NCBI GenBank assembly: GCA_036873135.1
Contig: JAPTYO010000001.1
Location: forward strand, 50,083,774-50,147,773
Origin: Clarkia xantiana subsp. parviflora
Lineage: Eukaryota > Streptophyta > Magnoliopsida > Myrtales > Onagraceae
Direction: 5' to 3'
Length of the DNA: 64,000 nt
The notes below the pieces were generated by a model. The model was not told the origin of the DNA, searched no databases, and saw only the letters and a list, made by a program, of their open reading frames with translations. Numbering within the stretch: the first letter of the stretch is position 1; each line of letters starts with the position of its first letter. A program made the position numbers and the translations under genes. Positions 23,501 through 33,536 of this stretch are shown here, piece after piece.

Positions 23501-23765
23501 ACCCCACCAGTCAACAGGCAGAGGCAGAGGGCAGGGGGAAATAGTCATAACCCCCAGCATAAGAAGACCCCACCAGCCAACAGGCAGAGGCAGGGGGCAG
23601 GGGGAGATAGTCACCACCCCCAGCATAAAGAAACCCCATCAGCCAACAGGCAGAGGCAGGGGGACAGGGGGAGATAGTTACAACCCCCAGCATAGAGAGA
23701 CCCCACTAGCCAACAAGCAGAGACAGGGGGCAAAAGGAGATAATTATAATCCCAATATAGAAGAC
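23501..23765 (-). repeat. Four-copy 66-bp tandem repeat in element A
   Basis: Four units of about 66 bp, each with ACCCCACCAGCCAACAGGCA followed by a G-rich run and CCCCCAGCATA. It lies just upstream of the first recognisable exon of the antisense gene, possibly within its intron or leader. Confidence 0.85.
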
Positions 23766-23769
23766 TTTG

Positions 23770-24580
23770 CCCGCCAGTAAGCGGAAACATGAGAGAAAAA
23801 AGATGGAAAAATGACGAATCAAACAGGACTATATTACCATGAAGACATACAAATCAAGAACGAAACAAGTAAGGAAACGATTGAAGGAGAAGCGGGATTA
23901 AGTCCCTCAAGAGCAATGCTTACACAAAAAGAAAAAACACGTACCTCAATGCGACGCGCGCCCCGAGAAGTAAGCCTGACCAAAAATCCCACCGTCGAAA
24001 AGAAAAGAAGAGAAAAGGACAACGAGAATGAGGTAAACACTCACCCTTTTATAGTATAAAGGATTAGGGTTTTTCCAAAGTCGCCGAATCAACACCGTTA
24101 ATTTTTAGAAGGGAAAATTTCAAGGGACAGATTCAAAAACTAGTCCCCATTAACCACGATTAAACTCAGACTCACCATAGTTAACATCCCATAGGTTTAT
24201 TTTCTAGTATTTCATACTTAGGAAACTTTTTTGGTCAAAATTGAATTTTTCCTCACGTAGATAGAATCCCGGCACGAATTTGAAGTGTAAGTTACTTAAT
24301 TGCATTCGTATTGCGCCCTTATGCGAGTGTAAATTTTTTAAGTATACGTCGGTAGCAAAGATAAGTTTATTACTCCCACCTCAGACGGACGCGTGCTTAG
24401 GCATACGTCCGCGCTACTCTAACGTTTACAACTCCTCTATCTCATAAGACAGGGGACAGGATCGGAGACACGCATCCGTGGATAAGCAAACACTCAGATG
24501 AAAGGTAAAACCCCGGTTTCAAATTGCGTGTATCATACCATCCTGAAATAGAGTCAATCAAGGGTTAGGCCATTGGTTGA
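23770..24580. other. Non-coding 3' part of element A before the 3' LTR
   Basis: No domain recognised. Short open frames on both strands around 23811-24059 are Lys/Arg or Ser/Phe rich without family features. The stretch ends in the candidate polypurine tract. Confidence 0.5.
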
Positions 24581-24592
24581 CTCGGGGGCATG
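24581..24592 (+). other. Candidate polypurine tract of element A
   Basis: CTCGGGGGCATG lies immediately before the 3' LTR start TGATGG. Position is the main evidence; the run is G-rich but short. Confidence 0.5.
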
Positions 24593-25464
24593 TGATGGAT
24601 ATACGCCCAATTTGAACCCGTTGACTTCCAAACCGTTGTATTTTTATCATCCCATTAACGATTGTAAATCGAAACTTCAAACCCGAACACTTCGCGAAAA
24701 CATCAACGGCTCGGACGAGGCCGGAGCGCTCGTCCGGCCGAGGCAAACTCACCTAGGTGAGGTTGGGTGGCCACACCCGACCTCCCCTAGGAGAGATCGG
24801 GTCAGCCAACCCGATCTCTCCTAGGGGAGATCGGGTGGACCAACCCGATCTCTCCTAGGAGAGATCGGGTCGGCCAACCCGATCTCTCCTAGGAGAGATC
24901 GGGTCGGCCAACCCGATCTCTCCTAGGAGGGATGGGGTTGGCCAACCCCATCCTCCCTAGGAGGGGTTGGGTGCCCTCACCCAACCCCTACCCTTGGGGG
25001 TCGGATTTCTCCTCCCCCAAGGGCCCCTGCGCCATTTTCGGACACCCACACTCGGTTCACGTCGCCTACCTTCTCCGTATCCTAAGGTCTTAATTATGCG
25101 CTTAAAGGTTAATTAATTGTGTTTAGAGGTTAACGATGTCATTAAGCCACCTTAATGACACCGTTGCCTATAAATACCCCACCTTCACAACTCATCAGGG
25201 GATCTTGGCAATTTGGATTATTTTGCTCTGACATCTCTCTAGTTTATCTCTCTAAAAACGATACTGACTTAGGCATCGGAGAGGGTTCACCAGGCACCAC
25301 CCCCCCCTCTCTGTGTCTGGTACTGCCCCTTCTGCAGGAAGGAAGGAAGGAAGGAAGGACGCAAGACAAGGCAGAGCAACCCGAAGACATCAGATCATCT
25401 ACATCTCCAGTGAGGAACGGGATTTGAGCCGATCATCCTTTGACCCAGATCTCGGAACCTAACA
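24593..25464 (+). repeat. 3' LTR of element A
   Basis: An 872-bp LTR with seven palindromic units at about 24758-25020 and TATAAATA at 25169-25176. Apart from the palindrome count, C-run length and GGAA count it is very close to the 5' LTR, with only scattered single-base differences visible. Confidence 0.92.
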
Positions 25465-25475
25465 CCTATAATTAA

Positions 25476-25855
25476 CGTCAAGTCTACATCACACGATATA
25501 ATTGTATCCACGTTATCCAACTAATCTACTATTAGGTTTGGTCATGTTGCTAATTGCTATTATTACTGATTGTGACTCATCATCTGAATTAATACGTCTT
25601 AATTTTAGCATATTATATTAAATATAATTAATATAATGATATATACTTTATTAGGAAGCCAGAAATGGTTCAACTCATATGTTGTTACTTTGTTATAACG
25701 CAAGTCGAGAAATTTGTTCGAATCAAGATGACGGGCGGTAACAAAGTTCATCTTCTAATTTGTTAAGTGAAGGAAGAATAAATGGTGCCTAATGTCTATA
25801 TATATAATCTTTGCATAGACATTTTACATTTTCTATATACTAAACTAGGTAAAAT
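25476..25855. other. Intergenic DNA after element A
   Basis: Resumes the sequence interrupted by the MULE and element A insertions. Nothing recognised. Confidence 0.35.
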
Positions 25856-25857
25856 GA

Positions 25858-26012
25858 AATGCCCGTTAACATATTATACATAGACGCAAGTCTAGCTTGG
25901 AATAATGACGATCTACGTGACCGTGTTCTCCGCCCGAAAGGAAGTTACACTTTCAACCGAACTTTCCGACTATTATTCTTCAGTGACAAGGGCTTAGATA
26001 AGTTTCATTACT
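25858..26012 (+). pseudogene. S-protein homologue (SPH) relic 1
   Basis: A short translated stretch, NNDDLRDRVLRPKGSYTF, followed by FRLLFFSD, matches the middle of the intact SPH protein at 30095 (DDDLGVQVLDPQATYSFSF … TLFFCSF). A frameshift separates it from the upstream HRRKSS, which corresponds to LHCKSK. Both ends are missing. It is a degraded member of the same gene cluster. Confidence 0.6.
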
Positions 26013-26570
26013 AATTAAGAAAATTATCTAGCTAGTTGCATTTATTATAGGGAAGAAGGAGATTTAATCTAGTACGTGCATCATGCATGAAGAGTGTGGA
26101 CATATCTACGGCATTGATGAAGGGAGTTATATAATATATATGTGTCACTATGTAGAAATATATAGTCGTTATTATTCCCGGTGTTGCGCAGAATGTCATC
26201 GACTAACGGCGATATGTAAATATTTATAAAAATAAATGCATTTTAATCTTGATTAATTTTGAAATATAAGATATTATATATGATTATATAGATTTTAATT
26301 TCACCACTACTATCACAACAAAACCGTTCGTAAATGAACGTATCATATAAAAAGTTTTAGTTATTTGATTACAGTTTAAGATTAAATAAAATTATATTTA
26401 ATACAAGTAAAAAAAAATATACTTTCTAGACATTTAAATTATAAAACTCATATTTTATGATACGTGTTAAAACTCAGAATTGCCGATTGTACGACATGAC
26501 ATAATAATATGCATTTAGAATCATAAACTCTAAAACTGAATATAAACTTAAAAATTATAAATTGTTCCAT
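26013..26570. other. AT-rich spacer between SPH relics
   Basis: No coding region or transposon terminus recognised. Confidence 0.35.
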
Positions 26571-26572
26571 TT

Positions 26573-26885
26573 CACAAATATCATCGTTGAACCTGCACGG
26601 ACCTGTTGGTAGGATGGTCTATTTGCATCGAGTGCACTCGTAGTAGTTGCGGGACTCGATGTACCTAGATATCGTAGTAATAAAATGCACCAGGCCATGC
26701 AAAGCTGCACCAGATCTGTGTATTGGGGCTAAAGACGTGTATTGTTAGAATCCAAATGAATAAGTTTGTTGAGATCGAAGTACGTGTTCGCCTAAATCAT
26801 CGTCATTGGCCTTACAGTGATCAAGCGTAAATAGTCATTCATAATTGAGAGATTGTTCTTGATTTTGACCGTCATGTAAGTACAC
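26573..26885 (-). pseudogene. SPH relic 2, left arm of an inverted duplication
   Basis: The minus strand reads like the relic at 26935-27279, including the words for KSKDDDLG-like and GAGTCCCGCAACTACTACGA segments. The coding frame is interrupted by stops and indels. It faces the right-arm copy across a spacer of about 50 bases, making an inverted repeat with roughly 300-bp arms. Confidence 0.75.
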
Positions 26886-26934
26886 AAATTATCCTCCTCA
26901 ACAGCCTCTCACCCTGCAACCAGTAGAACAATCT

Positions 26935-27279
26935 CGTTTAACTACTTGATGGTCGAAATTATGAACAATCTCCCAATTATGAATAGCTACTTACGCTTCA
27001 TTGTAAGTCCAAGGACGACGATCTAGGTGAACACGTGCTTCGACCTCAACAAACTTATTCATTTGGATTCACTCTATCCACATGTCTTTGGCCCCAATAC
27101 ATAGTTCTGGTGCAGCTTCGCATGGTCTAGTGCATTTTATTACTACGATATCTAGCTATATCGAGTCCCGCAACTACTACGAGTGCACTCGATGCCAATG
27201 GACCATCCTACCAACGGGTCCGTGCAGGTTCAACGATGATATTTGTGATAAATGGAACGAAGATCTCAACCGTCTTTGA
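26935..27279 (+). pseudogene. SPH relic 3, right arm of an inverted duplication
   Basis: The plus strand encodes LTLHCKSKDDDLGEHVLRPQ, then QTYSFGF, FWCSFAW and YYYDI in broken frames. It ends with PTGPCRFNDDICDKWNEDL in the open frame 27082-27279. These correspond in order to LTLHCKSKDDDLGVQVLDPQ, TYSFSF, FFCSFAW, HYYDI and PNGPCLF…YDICAPWN of the intact gene at 30095. The N-terminal signal peptide and a continuous frame are missing. Similarity to the intact gene appears to continue into 3' flanking DNA (around 27480 and 30690), suggesting a segmental copy. Confidence 0.8.
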
Positions 27280-27289
27280 GATATTAATT

Positions 27290-27640
27290 TGAATGCATCA
27301 ATATGAAAATAATGTATATGTTGCTACTTACGTTTTGATCATATGATCATACAATACAATTAATAAATGTGGTCGTAATGTTATATCTCTCTTTCTCTTT
27401 ATTTTAGTAACAATGAATGGGGAAGCTCAATCGAATAAATTAAATGCCATCAATACAAAACTTGGAGGTCAAGGAATGCCGCTCGCTTTACAGGAACTAT
27501 AAATGAACGAATTAATGTGAAATAAACAAGGTAAGCGATTGCCGTAAACTGGAAGAAATGAGTCTCGTGGCCATAAAGAGAAGAATAAACGAGTCTTTGA
27601 TAAATGTTTCTGGTATGAACGATTAAAATTACTGGAGGGT
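27290..27640. other. 3' flank of SPH relic 3
   Basis: Contains a segment near 27490-27540 resembling the 3' flank of the intact SPH gene around 30700-30740. No coding region. Confidence 0.4.
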
Positions 27641-27647
27641 TGCACCC

Positions 27648-28100
27648 ATGGGTGTAATCGAGCTAGGTAAAGTCGAGAATTTGGTAAGCTCGACTCGAAT
27701 CATTTACTCAAGCTTGAGTTTAAAGTCGATTGAGTCTAAATTTTTCAAGTTCGAGCTCAGGTCAGTGCCATACTCGACGAGCTCGAAGTCGGTTCGTCAA
27801 GTTTAAATTATTTTCAATTAAATCATGATTGTAGCTCGAGCTCAACTCGAATATGCTTTTGACTCGAGCTCGAACTCAACTTGAATTGAATATATATAAA
27901 TATAATATTATGTAAAACTCGAATAAATTCGAGTTCGAACTTTTCTCAAATAGACTTTTGGCAAAAATAAGAAAATTCGAATAGGCTTGCTAACCGTTCG
28001 AGTCAAGTATAAATGAATATGTACTTGATCGTACTAGAAAAAAAGCTCAACTCGAACTCAAATATTAACCAAGTCAGTAGTTAATTCACTTACACACCTA
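27648..28100. mobile_element. CTCGAG-rich hAT-like element, degraded
   Basis: Begins ATGGGTGTAATCGAGC and ends in the near-complement TTACACACCTAA. The interior is dense in ACTCGAG / CTCGAACTC motifs in both orientations. The element at 36559-37040 has the same design and starts ATGGGTGTAAACGAG. No clear 8-bp duplication was found, so class and boundaries are tentative. Confidence 0.5.
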
Positions 28101-28109
28101 ACTTACAAA

Positions 28110-29130
28110 AAACAAAAAAAGAAGAGAGAGACTGGAAGGGAGGAGCCCTAGCTAGAGATAGTTCCATTACTGAAGACCAGTTATTTATTGCCCTGGGCCT
28201 GGCAACAAGATATAAGTGGGCTGAAAATGGACCAATATATGTAGTTATACAACTTTCAGAATGCACACATTCACGTCTAAAAAAAAAAAAAGAATGCGCA
28301 CATTCACCCTCATTTTATTACAAACCCGCTTTTCAAATCAATGCGGTACGTTTATTTATTTATTTTTAAATAAATTACCGAAAAATATTTCTTATCCTTT
28401 TATGATTTTACAGAAGAAAAAAACACAAGAGAGTTGATACTTACCAATTACCATATTTTAATATTTATTTTAAATATATTTAGAGCAAGTGATCAAAATG
28501 TAAAAATATTGCTCGATAGTGTACCTATTAATTTTTCGTCTAATTTTTTTTTAAATGGTCATGTGTCTGGCACATAATGTATCAAATCAACTACATTTAG
28601 ATAAATAATATAATATTGCGTTTATATAATTTATATAATAAAAGTAGTTTCAAATTTTCTTGTTAAAAAATAATAATAAAAAGTTTTTTTTTTCAATTAT
28701 AGAATACTTTTTAAATTTTCAAAATAATTAAAAAGTAACAATAAAATATTAATTAAAATATTAAATTTACGAAAGAGTGTAAATATTCTTTAAAAATACA
28801 AAATAAACTATAATTCGTTAAAAATCATAATAAATATAAAAATCAATAATTTATTTGTATATAAATCATAAATAACAGGAAAAAGGGGTATTTTATAATT
28901 GAGTTCAACATTTACATTTTTGAAATATATTCTTTTTCGAACTTTTATTTATTTTTATAATTGTATATACTTTTGCTTATTTTCAGTTTTTCGTGTCAAT
29001 GTCACACAAACATTTAATATGGGAAATTGACAGATGTCTAACGGTTGCATTATCATAATATATTTCAAAATATGTGACACTAATGGGTATTGAAAAATCT
29101 CGTATTATCAGTTAATCAGGTTACTAACAT
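28110..29130. other. AT-rich intergenic DNA
   Basis: Strongly AT-rich, with no recognised gene or element boundary. Confidence 0.4.
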
Positions 29131-29141
29131 TATTACATCTA

Positions 29142-29718
29142 GATTAAATGTTTTTTGGTGTCGTATGCTTGACTAATATTGGATTTTGACTTCATATGTA
29201 TTTTTTTTAAAGGATTTTGGTGTTATATTTTTGCATTTTGTAGATTTTTTGTGCATTCGTTAATCAACTGTTAAGTTTGACCGTTAAATACTTTTATTTT
29301 GTTCAACTTAGTCATCCAATTTATAAGCCTAATTTTTTATTTTTACAATTTAGTCCCTACAAATTCCAATTGGACCATAGAGTCCAATTAACATAGCCAT
29401 GGTGTGACTCATGACTGGGTCGGACCACGCCTAGGGTTGCCGGACCGTGGGTCGCATAATGGCTAGGTAAATTAGATCCTAGGGTCCAATTGAGTTTTAG
29501 GGACTAGATTGCAAAAAACAAAAGTTATGTGTATAAATTAGACGACTAAATTAAACAAAATAAAAGTATTTAACGGTCGAACTTGACAGTTAACTAACAA
29601 ATGCACGAAAAGTCTATAAAATGCAAATATATAACACCAAAAGTCTAAAAAAACATAGTACTAAAAAACAACATTGGTCAAACATATAACACCAAAATAC
29701 CAAAATACTGTTTAACCC
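29142..29718. mobile_element. MULE-type non-autonomous element with long inverted repeats
   Basis: A 577-bp element with the perfect 9-bp duplication TTACATCTA at 29133-29141 and 29719-29727. It starts GATTAAATG and ends TTTAACCC. The arms, including TTTGGTGT…TATG(C/T)TTGAC and the TTAACGGTC-type words, are inverted repeats of each other over a large part of its length. A GC-richer centre at 29400-29460 separates them. It has the same general design as the element at 33537-34720. No transposase. Confidence 0.82.
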
Positions 29719-29727
29719 TTACATCTA

Positions 29728-30010
29728 TTAATTCATATAAGTACCAAGGTTAATGGGCTACAAGTGGTGCATAATTTATTGGTCCAAATATACATGTGTA
29801 ACTGAATTATATAGCGCATTCATGGCAAAAAAAAAGAATTATATAGCGCATTACCTTTTCGTCTTCATTTTGCATTAAATATATAAGGTAATTCGTTATT
29901 ATTTAATTCAAAAACAAGAGAAAGAAAATCAAAGGACACATCTGTACTAATGTAGCAACTCAATAATTGTCGAAACAAACCTTCCATATAATGACCTAGT
30001 TAAAGAAGAA
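29728..30010. other. Promoter-side DNA of the intact SPH gene
   Basis: A short direct repeat, GAATTATATAGCGCATT, occurs at about 29804 and 29836. No other structure recognised. Confidence 0.35.
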
Positions 30011-30015
30011 GAGCA

Positions 30016-30025
30016 TATATATAAG
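30016..30025 (+). promoter_or_regulatory. TATA box of the SPH gene
   Basis: TATATATAAG lies 70 bases before the SPH ATG. Motif and spacing fit a core promoter. Confidence 0.5.
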
Positions 30026-30094
30026 TTCGATTTCAACACCCACCCACCAGCCAAACAAACATATAGACTCCGTAGCTAGCTCAAATAGATTTCG

Positions 30095-30520
30095 ATGGGT
30101 CGTGTATCGAACGAGAAAGGTCGTACGACGATAACATTGATGATTATGTTGCTTCTACTGAATGCGAGGTCGGGAGTCGGGTTGGGGTTGCCCAGAGTTA
30201 CCGTGGAGGTCAAGAATGATCTACCCAATGGAACGCAACTGACGCTTCACTGCAAATCCAAGGATGATGATCTTGGAGTACAAGTGCTTGACCCTCAAGC
30301 AACGTATTCCTTCTCATTCCGTCCTTCTTTATTCGGACTGACGTTATTTTTCTGCAGCTTTGCATGGCCCGCCAACCTCCATTATTATGATATCTATGCT
30401 CAAAGACGTGACCACAGTCGCTGCAAAACTAATTGTACGTATAGCGTTGTACCAAATGGACCCTGTCTCTTCAACCAGGCTAGTGGAAGTTACGATATAT
30501 GCGCTCCGTGGAACAATTAG
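30095..30520 (+). CDS. S-protein homologue (plant self-incompatibility S1 family), intact
   Basis: A single-exon gene for 141 residues, the normal SPH length. Residues 11-30 form a hydrophobic signal peptide (TTITLMIMLLLLNARSG), so the protein should be secreted. The mature part carries family hallmarks in order: VTVEVKNDLPNGTQLTLHC (34-53), KSKDDDLGVQVL, YSFSF, FFCSFAW (85-91), HYYDIY, and the tail NGPCLF…YDICAPWN. Six Cys lie at 53, 87, 110, 114, 124 and 136, with possible N-glycosylation sites at NGT (45) and NCT (113). The founding member is the poppy stigmatic S-determinant; most plant homologues have unknown signalling roles, often in reproductive tissue. Three pseudogene copies lie 3-4 kb upstream, including an inverted pair that could give RNA complementary to this gene. 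Confidence 0.92.
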   Translation: MGRVSNEKGRTTITLMIMLLLLNARSGVGLGLPRVTVEVKNDLPNGTQLTLHCKSKDDDLGVQVLDPQATYSFSFRPSLFGLTLFFCSFAWPANLHYYDIYAQRRDHSRCKTNCTYSVVPNGPCLFNQASGSYDICAPWNN

Positions 30521-30524
30521 GCTA

Positions 30525-31220
30525 CTCTTCTGCGTTGTTTATGCATTATTTCTCTATTTTCAAATATTAATATTAATTATAAATAATAAATAAAGAAATG
30601 TGCAAGTTTTTTTTTAACTTACTGTTAATCTTTTTCTTGATAGGCATAACTCTAAGATATATTAATTCTTGGTCTTTGGAATTTGATTTTATTTGGGAGC
30701 TATAATGAATTAATTAATATGAAATAAATGTGATCGAGGGCCAAGTGTAACTGAATGAATTTGAAAGGTGAATGCGATCTAGGGCTTTGCTGAGGTCACG
30801 TTATGGCCCAAGTACTACTCTAACTATCTATATTGATGGGCTGCTATGATTACTTTACAACTCGTAATGAGACAATGACTAAAGGATCAATCAAAAAACT
30901 TTTTACTAGAAAAAAGTAATATCAAGGACCATAATGGGTATTTATACTATGTTTCACAACCATATTTGTGATATTTTTTTTTTAATACTTTTCTATTGCT
31001 AGAAAAAGTAAAATATATAGGAAAATTGATATTAGTAATGGATTGATGCAAATTCTAGGCGTAACTAAAAAGATTCGTAATTCTAAAGTTTTGCTTATAT
31101 TATAATTAAGTCATTCCTAGTAGTAAAAAAAGCACTAACATTGTGTTTGTGATTCATGATAGAAAATCCCGACCATAATGTTGTCGTTTGAAAAAAAAAA
31201 AACTATAATCTTGTGAATTT
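30525..31220. other. 3' flank of the SPH gene
   Basis: No gene recognised. It shares short stretches with the region after SPH relic 3. Confidence 0.4.
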
Positions 31221-31227
31221 ATTAATA

Positions 31228-31231
31228 CTAG
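31228..31231 (-). mobile_element. Possible Helitron-like 3' terminus (minus strand)
   Basis: On the minus strand ACCGCGAGAATGTATCTAG ends in CTAG followed by T, resembling a Helitron end. The preceding hairpin is weak, and no second end was identified. Confidence 0.3.
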
Positions 31232-31301
31232 ATACATTCTCGCGGTACAAACGTGCACAGTTGTTGTCGTAAAAATGTTATACATAATCAAATCGACTCA
31301 G

Positions 31302-31662
31302 ATGATGATATAAGAGCATAATGATCATGAAGAATATGAAGATGATATTAGAACATGATCGGCCGAAGTCCAAAGATAATACAATAGTAGATTCTTATTA
31401 GAAAAATTAATCTAAATTATTTAACATACATAGTATAATATAAAATTTTAAAAACAAATTAGCACAAAATTCTCGACAGACCAGGAGTCATGTAATATGT
31501 ATGTTTGTTTTAGGTCTTCGAGCATTTTATTTTAAATTTTTAAGATTTTTTATTTTATTTTATATAATATTATGTTACGTAATTTAAGTTAATTTTTCTA
31601 ATAAGGCTATACTTGAATTATCTTCAGAGTCTGGTCGGTCATGCTCTTGTATCATCCTAAAA
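31302..31662. repeat. Inverted-repeat (MITE-like) sequence
   Basis: The left side GATGATATAAGAGCAT and the right side ATGCTCTTGTATCATC are inverted copies. So are inner words such as TCTTATTAGAAAAATTAA and its complement near 31590. The arms are about 150 bp and imperfect. No target duplication could be assigned. Confidence 0.5.
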
Positions 31663-31698
31663 AACAGCCCAGGTATCATTCTAAATGTCTATTGGATC

Positions 31699-32566
31699 TA
31701 GGCCTGTCAACGGGTCACAACCCGTGACCCGCGGGTCACCGACCATCCGACCCGTGATTGACCCGGGGGTCACCACGGGTCAGGGGTCGCAGACCCGTAC
31801 CCGGGGTCACGGGTCACGGGTTGACCCGGGTCTGACCCGTGACCCGGGTCAAACATATGTGCTAGCAATTTTTTTTTTTCACTACGTGCTGGATATGTAA
31901 CGTAACCATTTCATTAAATTATACGAAAATCTTAATGGAGATAGCCATTTGTAGATACTTGAACTAAGGTAGCCATTTGATAATGTATTTGGTTAAAATG
32001 AAGTCGACTTAGTAGATTTCTTAGCTATAAGATCAGGCATAAATCTCAATATGACTATATGAGTCTATGACTAATTTAACCGTTGAGAAATCGATTTGTT
32101 ATATAATTCAGATTTACTACAAATACAGAATGCTAATTATCCTTTGAATAGATTGCTAATTTCTTTAAAATATACTTTGGTAGTACAAGTTTCATATTTT
32201 TACAAATTGTTAGTTTCATTAGGATTTCTATTTATAATTTGGACGAAATGGGTCACGTGATGAACAAAAATACGGAAAATTGCTAATTATGTTTGTGCAG
32301 TTAAGCAGTCTACCTGAAGTGTTTTAGAATTTAGAAATTTAGAATTAAATTTGAATTTAGGAATTAAAAAAAAAAAAAAAAAACGATATTTACACGGGTC
32401 ACGGTACGGGTCATTGCCCTAAACCCGTACCCGGCCCGGCCTCAACGGGTCATTAACGGGTTGACCCGTAAATGACCCGTTGGCGTGTTTGGGGTCACCC
32501 GGACCCGACCCGTGAACGGGTCGTTTGCGGGTCGTTTGCGGGTCGCGGGTAAATTTGACAGCCCTA
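31699..32566. mobile_element. hAT-type non-autonomous element, GACCCG-rich
   Basis: An 868-bp element with the perfect 8-bp duplication ATTGGATC at 31691-31698 and 32567-32574. Ends read TAGGCCTGTCAA and, on the other strand, TAGGGCTGTCAAA. Both subterminal zones are packed with ACCCGTGACCCG / CGGGTCACGGGT repeats, while the centre is AT-rich. No transposase. The right-hand duplication lies only five bases before the duplication of the TRIM at 32585. Confidence 0.87.
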
Positions 32567-32584
32567 ATTGGATCACGTCGAAAC

Positions 32585-33096
32585 TGTCACGCCCCTAAGC
32601 CCAAGTGACTATTCCCACTAAGCCCAACCCAGCCTAATTAAGCCCGTTGTCCTCACTTGGGCCTAGAAAAGAATGAATTCCTGTTGGACTTGAGTAGTAC
32701 CCCTCTTGCTTATTAAGGCTTCAAATCTTCTTATTCTAACCGATGTGGTACAAACTTATAGGGTATTACAATCTACCCCCCTTAATGCGCGCGACGTCCT
32801 CGTCGCGGCCCAGACCAGAATCGTTTTGCCCCCGGTAGGTGATCGGAACTCTGGGGGTCAATAGCCCTTGGTCCGCGAGCCCGATCACGGTCCCGGGTCA
32901 GCTCTGATACCATTCTGTCACGTCCCTAAGCCCGAGTGACTGTCCCCACTAAGCCCAACTCAGCCTAACTAAGCCGTTGTCCTCACTTGTAGAAAATGAG
33001 GAATTCCTGTTGGACTTGAGTAGTACCCCTCTTGCTTATTAAGGCTCCAAATCTTCTTATTCTAACTGATGTGGTACAAACTTATAGGGTATTACA
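32585..33096 (-). mobile_element. TRIM (terminal-repeat retrotransposon in miniature)
   Basis: A 512-bp unit with direct repeats at 32585-32770 (186 bp) and 32916-33096 (181 bp), flanked by the 5-bp duplication GAAAC (32580-32584 and 33097-33101). On the minus strand the repeats start TGTAATACCC and end GTGACA. TGGTATCAGAGC, complementary to initiator tRNA-Met, sits at 32901-32912 next to the 5' LTR. AAGGGGGGTAGAT before the other LTR is the polypurine tract. The 145-bp interior codes for nothing; mobilisation would need proteins from another element. Confidence 0.93.
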
Positions 33097-33101
33097 GAAA
33101 C

Positions 33102-33530
33102 ATTCTTTCGAAGACAACACGCACGCACGTATCACATATAGGTATTTAGAATAAGCATTAGAGGAATCCATTTAAGTGGATTCAACAACGTCAAATTTGT
33201 ATTTTTGTGTTTTAAACCTAGATTTTGTAATATAATTATAATAAATATATGTATCAAAATACATACCAGAATAATAATGCAATATGAATAGTTATTCTAC
33301 CTATTTTTTCCATCGTTTTTTTTTCTTCCAATTTCTTCATTTTATTGTTTTAACTTTTTTTTTATTAACTTATTGTTTAACTCGCTAAATGAGAGTTGTG
33401 TTTTTTTTTTTACGTAAGGAAGGGAAAAGTAAGGGTGAGCATAAAAAAACCGAGAACTCGGAATCCGAGGAAAACCCTCCCGAGACTGTCCCGAAAAGCC
33501 CGTTCCGAATAGAAAGACTCTCATGTCTTT
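33102..33530. other. Intergenic DNA between TRIM and a nested MULE
   Basis: A poly-T tract and a short stretch at 33430-33520 with CCGAGAACTCGG-like words. No gene recognised. Confidence 0.35.
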
Positions 33531-33536
33531 ATATAA

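Larger units (their letters stand above)
15966..25464 (+). mobile_element. Element A: Ty3/gypsy LTR retrotransposon, gag-less, pol broken
   Basis: Full-length integrant of 9.5 kb with LTRs at 15966-16799 and 24593-25464 and the 5-bp duplication CCTAT at 15961-15965 and 25465-25469. LTRs start TG and end CA. The primer-binding site after the 5' LTR reads TTGGCGCCGTCTGTGGG, and CTCGGGGGCATG before the 3' LTR is the likely polypurine tract. Protease, reverse transcriptase, RNase H and integrase occur in the gypsy order (integrase last). Gag is almost entirely missing: protease-proximal sequence starts within 60 bases of the primer-binding site. A 3.8-kb segment after pol holds tandem repeats and an antisense spliced gene, an arrangement known from the Tat lineage (for example Grande). 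Pol damage and the gag loss make it non-autonomous. Confidence 0.93.

Noticed and set aside
23393..23693. Minus-strand Pro/Cys-rich frames
   Set aside because: They translate the 66-bp tandem repeat; repeat structure, not coding constraint, keeps the frame open.
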